Assembly (NCBI GenBank): GCA_913046335.1
Contig: CAJWSU010000046.1
Span: forward strand, 1 to 6,767
Length of the DNA: 6,767 bases
DNA from: TMED109 sp002684605
GTDB lineage: Bacteria > Pseudomonadota > Alphaproteobacteria > TMED109
Reading direction: 5' to 3'
Every line of letters starts with the position of its first letter. The first letter of the stretch is position 1. Of this stretch, positions 1 through 6,347 are shown piece by piece. Made by a program: the position numbers and the translations under genes. The notes beneath the pieces are model-generated. The model made no database searches and was not told where the DNA came from. It saw only the letters and a list, made by a program, of their open reading frames with translations.

Positions 1-1
1 A

Positions 2-529
2 AAAAAAAAGAAAATTATTAAGGAAGAGACTATAAAACCTATTTTTGAAAATAGATTGGTTCTTATAGCGCCAAAAAATAGTCCTATAAAACATATTGGG
101 TTAATAAATAATAAAGAATTATTAGAAAGTACTATTAATAACAATTTAACTAATTCTAGAATAAGCATTGCAGATCCTACACATGTGCCTGCAGGAGTTT
201 ATACAAAACAAGCTTTATTAAAATTAGGATTATGGAAAAATTTAAATAGAAAAAATATGGCTTGGGGCGGCGATGTTAGAAGAACACTAAAATTTGTGGC
301 ATTGGGAAATAGCCCTCTTGGAATTGTTTATTACACAGATGCAATAGCTGAAAAAAATGTCAGAATTATAGGAGAATTTTCTACTAAACTGCATTCACCT
401 ATCCAATATTGGATAGCTTCAGTAAAAAAAAATGAAACAAAAAATACTATGAAGTTTTTAAAATTTTTAGAGGGTAATTATTCAAGAGAGATATATAGAA
501 AGCATGGCTTTAAGGCCATGAAAAAATAA
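2..529 (+). CDS. modA: Molybdate ABC transporter, periplasmic substrate-binding protein ModA (5'-truncated by window edge)
   Basis: This is the C-terminal part, about 175 codons, of the periplasmic protein that captures molybdate (and usually tungstate) for the ModBC importer. The frame is open to the left edge, so the TTG at 56 is an internal Leu and not the start. The signal peptide and first lobe lie outside the window. Family hallmarks are visible: DPTHVPAGVYTK (from nt 173) and GIVYYTDA (nt 320-343) match E. coli ModA segments containing the oxyanion-contacting Val and Tyr. The ending IYRKHGFK is also typical of the family. modB starts 3 nt after the stop. Sulfate- or phosphate-binding relatives are unlikely given these motifs and the neighbouring modB and modC. 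Confidence 0.93.
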   Translation, partial: KKKKIIKEETIKPIFENRLVLIAPKNSPIKHIGLINNKELLESTINNNLTNSRISIADPTHVPAGVYTKQALLKLGLWKNLNRKNMAWGGDVRRTLKFVALGNSPLGIVYYTDAIAEKNVRIIGEFSTKLHSPIQYWIASVKKNETKNTMKFLKFLEGNYSREIYRKHGFKAMKK

Positions 530-532
530 TTT

Positions 533-1228
533 ATGCTTAGTTCTCTTGAAATGGAAGCCTTAAAACTATCTGCTTTTATAGCAATAGTTGCGGTATCTTT
601 TTCTATCGTACCAGGTATAATTATAGCGTGGATAATATCTAAAAAAAATGGAATTATTTCATCAATTTTAAATATATTAGTATATCTACCTTTAGTCTTA
701 CCTCCAGTAGTTATTGGTTACTTATTATTAATACTTTTCAGCTATAATGGTTTTATTGGCAGTTTCTTATATGAAAATTTTAATATATCAGTAAATTTTT
801 CATGGAAAGGAGCTGCAATAGCATCTGCCGTAGTATCTTTTCCTTTACTAGTAAGATCTATAAAACTTGGGTTTGATACACTTGATAATAAAATTGAAGA
901 GGCTGCTCGTATGAGCGGCGCAAATAAACTAGATTGCTTCTTCTCTATAACTTTACCACAAATACTTCCATCTATTATCACAGGATTGACATTAGCATTT
1001 GCTAGATGCTTGGCAGAATTTGGTGCAACAATAACCTTTGTATCTAATATTCCTGGTGAGACACAAACACTGCCATTAGCTTTATATACAGCAACACAAA
1101 TCCCAGGAACTGAACAAGCTGCATTGAGATTAGTAATTATATCTATTACCTTAGCTTTTATTTCAGTAATAATTGCAGAGATTTTAGCTAAGAGAGCAAA
1201 TAGACATATCATGGGTAATAGAAATTAA
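533..1228 (+). CDS. modB: Molybdate ABC transporter permease ModB
   Basis: This 231-residue inner-membrane permease forms the translocation channel of the molybdate importer. It is hydrophobic throughout, with about five to six membrane segments (for example residues 11-34, 43-70, 92-106, 146-160 and 198-217). The ModB signature LVYLPLVLPPVVIGYLLL lies at about 49-66. The EAA loop that docks on the ATPase lies at 122-146 (EEAARMSGA...LPQILP). FGATITFVSNIPGETQTLP (163-181) is nearly identical to E. coli ModB. Length and N-terminus agree with the family, which supports the ATG at 533 over the in-frame ATG at 551. There is no strong Shine-Dalgarno sequence, and the 3-nt gap from modA suggests coupled translation. 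The stop overlaps the modC start. Confidence 0.96.
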   Translation: MLSSLEMEALKLSAFIAIVAVSFSIVPGIIIAWIISKKNGIISSILNILVYLPLVLPPVVIGYLLLILFSYNGFIGSFLYENFNISVNFSWKGAAIASAVVSFPLLVRSIKLGFDTLDNKIEEAARMSGANKLDCFFSITLPQILPSIITGLTLAFARCLAEFGATITFVSNIPGETQTLPLALYTATQIPGTEQAALRLVIISITLAFISVIIAEILAKRANRHIMGNRN

Positions 1229-2310
1229 TGCATAAAAATCTTATTAAATTTGAATTATCACAAGGTAACTTTAAATCTAAAATAGAATTCGATATAGCAA
1301 CTAATAAAATAATTGCTATTACTGGACTATCTGGTAGCGGGAAATCAACTATAGCAAAAGTAATATGTGGATTAATCAAACCTAATAATGGTTTAATTAA
1401 ACTAAATGATAAAATACTATATTGTTCTAATAGTGAAACCAATATTTCTCCTAATTTAAGAAATATTGGCATGGTATTTCAAGAGCCTAGACTTTTTTCG
1501 CATATGTCAGTTAGAAATAATTTATTATATGGGCAACGACGAAATAGTGAATTAAATATTATCAAACTTGATAAAATAGTTAAGATATTAGGCATTAAAG
1601 ATCTACTAGATAGAAGGACCTATAATTTATCTGGAGGAGAAGCTCAAAGAGTTTCTATTGGACGGGCATTACTTTCTGAACCAGAAATTTTAATATTGGA
1701 TGAACCTTTAACAGGACTAGATGCTCCAAGACAAAATAAAATACTTTCAATCATTAAAAGTATTAATAAAAATATTAAAATTCCTATATTATTTATTAGC
1801 CACTCAATTGATGAAATTATTTTTATAGCAGAAAGAATAATTATAATTGAAAAAGGTAAAGTTGCTGCTCAAGGCACAATAGATGAAATAATCTCATATA
1901 AAAAACTATCCTATTTTAATAAGGAAAATCAAAAAAGCTCATTAATAAAAGGAACAATTATAGAGCAAGATAAAAAACAATTTACCTCCACACTGGATGT
2001 AGATGGCATATTAATGACGACAAAAATAATTAATGATAAAATTGGTTCTAGTCTTATTTTAAAATTATTTAGTAAGGATATATCCATAGCTACTAAGAAA
2101 CCAAAAGACATTTCTATAAATAATATTTTAGAAACAAAAATTAATAAAGTTAATATATTTAAAAAAGAAGGCAGTGTAGACCTAATATTAAGCATAGGAA
2201 AACAAAAAATTATTTCAGAAATAACTCTTAAATCATTTAAAAAACTGAAGCTTAAAAAAGGTTTAAGGGTCTATGCACTAATTAAAGCCATTTCTATAGT
2301 AGGAAAATAA
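1228..2310 (+). CDS. modC: Molybdate ABC transporter ATP-binding protein ModC
   Basis: This 360-residue cytoplasmic ATPase drives molybdate import with ModB. All nucleotide-binding elements are intact: Walker A GLSGSGKST (33-41), Q-loop Gln85 in VFQEPRLF, signature LSGGE (134-138), Walker B ILILDEP (154-160, catalytic Glu159) and the switch His192 in ISHS. Residues from about 235 to the end form the C-terminal extension. Its last part (about 295-358) fits the TOBE/Mop-type domain that in ModC binds molybdate and can inhibit transport. Full length matches E. coli ModC, about 350 residues. The start shares one base with the modB stop (TAATG), a classic coupling arrangement. It is the last gene of the mod operon; 36 nt separate it from the next gene, with no clear terminator hairpin. 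Confidence 0.96.
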   Translation: MHKNLIKFELSQGNFKSKIEFDIATNKIIAITGLSGSGKSTIAKVICGLIKPNNGLIKLNDKILYCSNSETNISPNLRNIGMVFQEPRLFSHMSVRNNLLYGQRRNSELNIIKLDKIVKILGIKDLLDRRTYNLSGGEAQRVSIGRALLSEPEILILDEPLTGLDAPRQNKILSIIKSINKNIKIPILFISHSIDEIIFIAERIIIIEKGKVAAQGTIDEIISYKKLSYFNKENQKSSLIKGTIIEQDKKQFTSTLDVDGILMTTKIINDKIGSSLILKLFSKDISIATKKPKDISINNILETKINKVNIFKKEGSVDLILSIGKQKIISEITLKSFKKLKLKKGLRVYALIKAISIVGK

Positions 2311-2322
2311 TATTTTATATAG

Positions 2323-2328
2323 TATAAT
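2323..2328 (+). promoter_or_regulatory. Possible -10 element upstream of the ThDP enzyme gene
   Basis: A perfect TATAAT lies 18 nt before the ATG at 2347, in the short gap after modC. The -35 at the best spacing (TAGGAA, 2300-2305, 17-nt spacer) matches TTGACA at only three of six positions and overlaps the end of modC. In DNA this AT-rich the hexamer can arise by chance, so read-through from the mod operon is equally possible. Confidence 0.3.
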
Positions 2329-2346
2329 TTTTATTTCTTTAATTGG

Positions 2347-4008
2347 ATGATTACTATGATAAAAAATTCTTATGGTGGAAAAGTACTTGCAGATTGTATT
2401 AAGGATTTAGGTATAAAAACAATTTTTACAGTGCCTGGAGAAAGTTTTTTACCTGCATTAAATGGTTTATATGACCATAAAAATTCTATAAAAGTTATTA
2501 CCTGTCGCCATGAATCTGGGGCAGCAAATATGGCAGAAGCATGGGGTAAATTAACAGGTTTTCCAGGAATTGCCTTTGTAACTAGAGGGCCAGGTGCGTG
2601 TCATGCAAGTATAGGCATACATACTGCCATGCAAGATTCAAGTCCCATGATATTATTTATTGGACAAATTAATTCTAAGCATAAGGGAAGAGAGGCTTTT
2701 CAGGAAGTCGATTATTTTAAAATGTTTGGTCCACCATTTAGTAAAGGTGTATTTGAAATTACACAGGCAAAAAATATTACTAACATCATTCAAAAAGCTT
2801 TTCATTTAGCAACTGATGGCAGGCCTGGCCCAGTAATAATATCACTTCCTGAAGATATGCTTGACGAATATACAGATTATAAAACTATTAAACCCTTAAA
2901 GCATATAATCAATAAGGTATCAGAAAAAAACCTTACACAAATAGTTAAGCATATAGAAACTGCTAAAAAACCACTTATAATAATTGGAGGTGGGGACTGG
3001 GGAAAGAATGGAGCAAAAGACTTAGAATATTTTGCTAATAAAAATAAAATACCTTATGCAGTATCATTTAGAAGACAATCTTTAGTTAATAACTATAGTA
3101 ACTACTACATTGGAGACTTATCAACTAGTGTGGATCCTAAACTTATCAAATCTGTCAAAGAATCAGACTTGTTATTAGTAGTAGGTGCAAGGTTAGGTGA
3201 AATGACAACTAGTGGCTATTCTACTATAAAAGTTACACAAAAGAATAAGGTTATACATATTTATCCAGATAAAAAAGAACTTGGTAAAGTATTTACACCA
3301 ATCATAGGTATTAAAGCGAATAGTAATATTTTCTCTTCTTCAATTAAAAATAAAATTATAAATAATACTTCATGGGCTAAATGGGCAGAAGGTTGTAGGA
3401 AGAATTATATTATATATTCTTCTCCTCCTAAATATTTAACAGAACCTGATATGGGAAATATTATGGTAACACTGAGAAAAAAAATGCCTAGCAACTCAAT
3501 TATTACTATTGACGCAGGTAATTTTAGTGGTTGGCCACAAAGATTCTGGAAATATACTTTGCCTAAAACACAATTAGCTCCAACCAGCGGCGCCATGGGT
3601 TATTCTATTCCCGCAGCAGTATCGGCAAAAATTGCTAAAAAAAACAGTCCTGTTATTGCTTTTTGTGGTGATGGTGGGTTTATGATGAGTAGTCAAGAAC
3701 TAGCTACATGTCATCAATATAATATTAAACCAATTATTATTATAATTAATAATAAAATGCTTGGCACAATTAGAATGCATCAAGAGAAACATTACCCCAA
3801 AAGAACCATTTCGACTGATCTTGTCAATCCTGATTTTAGACTCTTATGCAAGGGCTATCATGCCCATTATGAGAATGTAAAACATTCAAAAAATTTCTCT
3901 CGTGCATTAAATCGTTGTTTAAATTCTAATAAAGCATCCGTTATAGAAATTGAAATAGACCCTAAACAAATCACTACTAGGCAAAGAATGGAAGAACTAA
4001 ATAATTAG
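2347..4008 (+). CDS. Acetolactate-synthase-like thiamine-diphosphate enzyme (catalytic subunit only)
   Basis: This 553-residue cytoplasmic enzyme has the three-domain layout of the acetolactate synthase / pyruvate decarboxylase family. The N-terminal pyrimidine-binding domain (about 8-175) holds the activating Glu56 in RHESGAANMAEAWGK. The central domain (about 192-325) contains LIIIGGGDWG and LLVVGARLGE. The C-terminal cofactor domain (about 365-535) has the Mg-ThDP motif running from GDGG (441-444) to Asn468-Asn469. The family decarboxylates a 2-keto acid and transfers or releases the aldehyde. No ACT-domain regulatory subunit gene (ilvN/ilvH type) is adjacent, which argues against biosynthetic IlvB. 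Glu56 argues against glyoxylate carboligase, which has Val there. It resembles an alphaproteobacterial group of ThDP-binding proteins of undefined substrate. The start may be 2347 or the in-frame ATG at 2356; neither has a strong ribosome binding site. Class confidence is high, substrate unknown. Confidence 0.88.
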   Translation: MITMIKNSYGGKVLADCIKDLGIKTIFTVPGESFLPALNGLYDHKNSIKVITCRHESGAANMAEAWGKLTGFPGIAFVTRGPGACHASIGIHTAMQDSSPMILFIGQINSKHKGREAFQEVDYFKMFGPPFSKGVFEITQAKNITNIIQKAFHLATDGRPGPVIISLPEDMLDEYTDYKTIKPLKHIINKVSEKNLTQIVKHIETAKKPLIIIGGGDWGKNGAKDLEYFANKNKIPYAVSFRRQSLVNNYSNYYIGDLSTSVDPKLIKSVKESDLLLVVGARLGEMTTSGYSTIKVTQKNKVIHIYPDKKELGKVFTPIIGIKANSNIFSSSIKNKIINNTSWAKWAEGCRKNYIIYSSPPKYLTEPDMGNIMVTLRKKMPSNSIITIDAGNFSGWPQRFWKYTLPKTQLAPTSGAMGYSIPAAVSAKIAKKNSPVIAFCGDGGFMMSSQELATCHQYNIKPIIIIINNKMLGTIRMHQEKHYPKRTISTDLVNPDFRLLCKGYHAHYENVKHSKNFSRALNRCLNSNKASVIEIEIDPKQITTRQRMEELNN

Positions 4009-4039
4009 GTGAATCAATTTTAAAAAAGATAATTTAATT

Positions 4040-4059
4040 TTAAATTAAAGTTAATTTAA
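4040..4059 (+). repeat. 20-bp A/T palindrome between the ThDP enzyme and the dehydrogenase genes
   Basis: TTAAATTAA (4040-4048) and TTAATTTAA (4051-4059) are exact reverse complements separated by AG. The 2-nt loop is too tight for a good RNA hairpin, and there is no GC stem or T-run, so it is not an intrinsic terminator. Its position, 25 nt before the dehydrogenase start and upstream of that gene's ribosome binding site, would suit an operator for a dimeric regulator. Base composition makes chance palindromes fairly likely. Confidence 0.3.
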
Positions 4060-4073
4060 TATAGGCTAATAAA

Positions 4074-4077
4074 GGGG
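4074..4077 (+). promoter_or_regulatory. Ribosome binding site of the SDR gene
   Basis: AAAGGGGAA places a GGGG core 7 nt before the ATG at 4085. It is the only strong Shine-Dalgarno sequence on the plus strand of this window. It fixes the start of the dehydrogenase and suggests that the dehydrogenase-aldolase pair has its own translational entry point. Confidence 0.75.
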
Positions 4078-4084
4078 AAATTAA

Positions 4085-4825
4085 ATGGGTGATAATAATT
4101 ATAAAACAGCTCTTATAACAGGAGCAACTAGCGGTATAGGAATGGCAACAGCTATAAGACTTTCAGAAGCAGGTATAAAAGTTATTGCAACAGGGAGAAG
4201 ACTAGAAAAATTAAAGACGTTAAAATCTAAAATTCCATGTGAAATAATAGAGTTAGATATAAGAGACCAAGATAAAATATATTCTTCCTTAGAAAACCTT
4301 GAAATTGATATTTTAGTAAACAATGCAGGCGTTGGTAAAGGGTTTTCACCTATTTTTAAAACTGCCCCTAAAGATATTAATACTACAACAGAAACTAACG
4401 TAACATCATTTTTGCATGTATTGAGAGCAGTTGTACCAGGAATGGTAGATAGAAAACGCGGTCATATAATTAACTTAGGCTCCATCGCAGGTTTATACCC
4501 TATGGCTTCTTCTGTTTATGGAGGTTCTAAAGGTGCAGTTCATTTAATAAATCAAAATTTACGACTAGAATTGAGCGGAACTGGGGTACGTGCAACTGAA
4601 ATATGTCCAGGTAGAGTAGAAACTGAATTTTTTGATGTTGCTTTTTCAGATAACCCAGAAAAGAAAAAGGAAATGACTAGCGGATTAACATTACTTACCA
4701 AGGAAGATATCGCTGAAGCCATTATGTTTGCTATAAATGCTCCATGGAGAATGAATGTTTCTTTGATAGAAATAACACCTACAGAACAAACTCCAGGTGG
4801 CTCTAAAATTGAAAGAGTAAAATAA
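4085..4825 (+). CDS. YdfG-like NADP-dependent short-chain dehydrogenase (3-hydroxy acid / semialdehyde reductase type)
   Basis: This 246-residue classical short-chain dehydrogenase/reductase acts in the cytoplasm. The cofactor loop is TGATSGIG (12-19), followed by ATGRR (35-39), whose two Arg residues favour NADP(H). NNAG is at 79-82. The catalytic residues are all present: Asn105, Ser133, Tyr145 and Lys149 (VYGGSKG). Overall pattern and length follow E. coli YdfG, which interconverts 3-hydroxy acids such as serine, L-allo-threonine and 3-hydroxypropionate with their semialdehydes or ketones. Sulfoacetaldehyde reductases (IsfD/TauF type) belong to the same subgroup, so a sulfonate substrate cannot be excluded. 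The start is set by the GGGG ribosome binding site. The stop directly abuts the aldolase ATG. Inferred role: reducing a semialdehyde made by one of its neighbours. Confidence 0.87.
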   Translation: MGDNNYKTALITGATSGIGMATAIRLSEAGIKVIATGRRLEKLKTLKSKIPCEIIELDIRDQDKIYSSLENLEIDILVNNAGVGKGFSPIFKTAPKDINTTTETNVTSFLHVLRAVVPGMVDRKRGHIINLGSIAGLYPMASSVYGGSKGAVHLINQNLRLELSGTGVRATEICPGRVETEFFDVAFSDNPEKKKEMTSGLTLLTKEDIAEAIMFAINAPWRMNVSLIEITPTEQTPGGSKIERVK

Positions 4826-5584
4826 ATGACAAAAAATATATTTAAAGAACGATTAATTAAGGGTGAATCTTTAGTAGGAATATTTGCATCATTAGGCAGT
4901 GAAATGGCAGCAGAAGTACTAGGAAGTTCTAATATTGATTACACATTAATTGATATGGAACATGCACCAAATGATTTAAGAAATGTTGTAAATCAAATGC
5001 AGGCTGTAAAAGCTGCAGGTGGAGAATGTTTAGTAAGAATTCCTGTACTAGACCACATTTATGCGAAAAGATTACTTGATGCAGGTGCAACAACTATTAT
5101 GTTTCCGCAAATAAATAATATTAATGATGCTATAAATGCGGTTAAAGCCGTTCAATATCCTCCAAATGGAATACGAGGTATTGCAGGTGCAACAAGAGCA
5201 AATAATTTTGGAAGAGAGAATAATTACGTAAAAGTTGCTGATGAAAAAATTTGTGTAATATGTCAAATAGAGTCCTTAGAAGCTTGCAAAAATGTTAAAG
5301 ATATTGCTTCAACAGACGGCGTTGATTTACTATTTGTAGGACCTGGCGATTTATCTGCCGATATGGGATTTATTAAAAATAGGAATGCTATAGAGGTTAA
5401 AGAAATGGCTCTTAAAGTTTTAAAAGATTCTAATGAATGTAATAAACCTTGCGGCATAATGGTAAGCAATATAACTGAAGCAAAAGAAATGCTTCAATTA
5501 GGATTTGCTATTGTAGCTGTCACAACTGATTTAGTATTACTTAGAAATGCTATTGATGAAATAGGTCAGCTATCACAAAAGTAA
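4826..5584 (+). CDS. HpcH/HpaI family class II aldolase (GarL/HpaI-like, pyruvate-yielding)
   Basis: This 252-residue metal-dependent aldolase has the phosphoenolpyruvate-mutase-like barrel. The family cleaves 4-hydroxy-2-keto acids to pyruvate plus an aldehyde, such as succinic semialdehyde (HpaI) or tartronate semialdehyde (GarL). The active-site set is complete and in the register known for HpaI: His46 in DMEHAPND, Arg71 in LVRIP, Asp85 in LLDAGA, and the metal ligands Glu149 (CQIES) and Asp175 (VGPGDLSADMG). YPPNGIRGI (111-119) and the ATRANNFG segment (122-129) are also family hallmarks. Length is normal. The ATG follows the dehydrogenase stop with no spacer, so the two are surely co-transcribed and probably translationally coupled. 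HpaI-type aldolases are promiscuous, so the true aldehyde cannot be chosen from sequence. Citrate-lyase CitE-like members are less similar. Confidence 0.9.
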   Translation: MTKNIFKERLIKGESLVGIFASLGSEMAAEVLGSSNIDYTLIDMEHAPNDLRNVVNQMQAVKAAGGECLVRIPVLDHIYAKRLLDAGATTIMFPQINNINDAINAVKAVQYPPNGIRGIAGATRANNFGRENNYVKVADEKICVICQIESLEACKNVKDIASTDGVDLLFVGPGDLSADMGFIKNRNAIEVKEMALKVLKDSNECNKPCGIMVSNITEAKEMLQLGFAIVAVTTDLVLLRNAIDEIGQLSQK

Positions 5585-5692
5585 TTATCCATTTAATACA
5601 TTTGCAATTACTAAGACAAGGCCAACAGTAACTACTATTGTAAGAATACTAAACCATAATAAGCTTCGATCATATTTTTTTTCTTCTGACAT
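5585..5692 (-). CDS. Small single-pass membrane protein, 35 residues
   Basis: This short frame starts at the ATG reading down from 5692 and stops at 5587-5585. Its N-terminus is hydrophilic and charged (MSEEKKYDRS). Residues about 11-33 form one hydrophobic helix (LLWFSILTIV, then VTVGLVLVIANVL), followed by Asn-Gly. A clear GGAG (5702-5699) lies 6 nt before the ATG. The gene follows the lipoprotein by 24 nt on the same strand, so it is probably its operon partner. Its stop sits directly against the aldolase stop on the other strand. I do not recognise the family. The combination of ribosome binding site, coherent single-helix design and operon position is why I call it real; function is unknown. 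Protein modelling or anchoring of an envelope complex would be guesses. Confidence 0.68.
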   Translation of the reverse strand: MSEEKKYDRSLLWFSILTIVVTVGLVLVIANVLNG

Positions 5693-5698
5693 TTTTTA

Positions 5699-5702
5699 CT
5701 CC
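5699..5702 (-). promoter_or_regulatory. Ribosome binding site of the 35-residue membrane protein
   Basis: On the minus strand the leader reads ATATGGAGTAAAAA followed by ATG, with GGAG 6 nt from the start. It closely resembles the lipoprotein leader (GGAG at 6195-6192), which supports the small frame being translated. Confidence 0.7.
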
Positions 5703-5716
5703 ATATTTAAATTAAT

Positions 5717-6184
5717 CTATTTGCTAATATTACTATTATTATCTCTTGGGGAAACAGTAACCCAAACTTCTGTGCCTCTTGAACTAGAAGAATCTATTCT
5801 TACATTTGCAATGCGTCCTGCTCTTTCATAAGTAATTAAACTTATATCCGAACGTATACTAGTAATTTCTTTCCAACCAAAATTTGGCATTTCAAACCTA
5901 TAAAAATCAAAAACTTCTGCGCCACTCATACTTACGATTAAATTTAACCTTCCAAACCAATCGCTTTCAGAACCAAATACTAATGATTTTTGAATGTTCA
6001 TTCTAGAATTAGATGGCATGGGCAAATCATTAAACTTTGCAAAAGAAGCTTCTTCTATAGGCAGTCCTTCCGGACCAGAAACTCCACTAGCTATTAAAGG
6101 AATTTTTCCTGCACAAGAAGCTAAAGATATAAAAACAATTATAAGGGAAAAGGTAATAAAAATTTTATTTATACTTTTAGTCAT
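5717..6184 (-). CDS. Conserved hypothetical lipoprotein, outer-membrane type
   Basis: This 155-residue protein has a signal peptide: Lys near the N-terminus, a hydrophobic core at about 8-20 and the lipobox LASC with lipidated Cys24. Residue +2 is Ala and not Asp, so by the Lol sorting rule the mature protein should go to the outer membrane, facing the periplasm. The mature part is one small domain with motifs LPMPSNS (54-60), GSESDWFGRL (71-80), FYRFEMPNFGWKE (94-106), ITYERAGR (117-124) and VTVSPRD (142-148). Arrangements of this kind occur in uncharacterised alphaproteobacterial lipoproteins; I do not know an assigned function. GGAG (6195-6192) lies 7 nt before the ATG. The tRNA-Arg gene lies 70 nt upstream and the 35-residue membrane protein follows by 24 nt. 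Confidence 0.87.
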   Translation of the reverse strand: MTKSINKIFITFSLIIVFISLASCAGKIPLIASGVSGPEGLPIEEASFAKFNDLPMPSNSRMNIQKSLVFGSESDWFGRLNLIVSMSGAEVFDFYRFEMPNFGWKEITSIRSDISLITYERAGRIANVRIDSSSSRGTEVWVTVSPRDNNSNISK

Positions 6185-6191
6185 TTTTATA

Positions 6192-6195
6192 CTCC
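6192..6195 (-). promoter_or_regulatory. Ribosome binding site of the lipoprotein gene
   Basis: The minus-strand leader TATATGGAGTATAAAA precedes the ATG at 6184, with GGAG spaced 7 nt from it. It fixes the lipoprotein start and nearly repeats the leader of the downstream small gene. Confidence 0.75.
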
Positions 6196-6210
6196 ATATA
6201 ATATTATTTA

Positions 6211-6239
6211 ATTATTTTGGCACATCTATAGGCTAGCAA
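6211..6239 (-). promoter_or_regulatory. Candidate promoter for the lipoprotein / small protein pair
   Basis: Reading the minus strand, TTGCTA (6239-6234) and AATAAT (6216-6211) are separated by 17 nt. They match the sigma-70 consensus at four of six and five of six positions. Initiation would fall near 6204, giving a leader of about 20 nt that contains the GGAG site. It lies just after the tRNA-Arg 3' end, so the lipoprotein could be transcribed independently or by read-through from the tRNA. AT-richness lowers certainty. Confidence 0.4.
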
Positions 6240-6254
6240 CAAGAAGTAATTAAA

Positions 6255-6331
<77 letters not shown>

Positions 6332-6347
6332 TTAACACATTTATATC

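Noticed and set aside
56..58. TTG as the start of a short 157-residue protein
   Set aside because: The frame is open upstream to the window edge, and the residues before it (ending KPIFENR) align naturally with the ModA sequence that precedes LVLIAPK; it is an internal Leu codon.
742..1212. 156-codon open frame on the minus strand inside modB
   Set aside because: It is antisense to a permease that matches ModB along its whole length; it has no recognisable motif and is a compositional shadow.
2311..2346. Intrinsic terminator after modC
   Set aside because: The 36-nt gap is pure A/T with a T-rich tail but has no stable stem, so there is no support for an intrinsic terminator.
2347..5584. Taurine/isethionate pathway (Xsc plus sulfoacetaldehyde reductase)
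   Set aside because: The SDR subgroup would allow it, but the ThDP enzyme does not look like Xsc and no sulfonate transporter, phosphotransacetylase or taurine gene is present.
5994..6236. 80-codon plus-strand frame opposite the lipoprotein N-terminus
   Set aside because: Its first half is simply the complement of the lipoprotein coding sequence and its hydrophobic tail mirrors the signal peptide and AT-rich leader; no ribosome binding site was seen.
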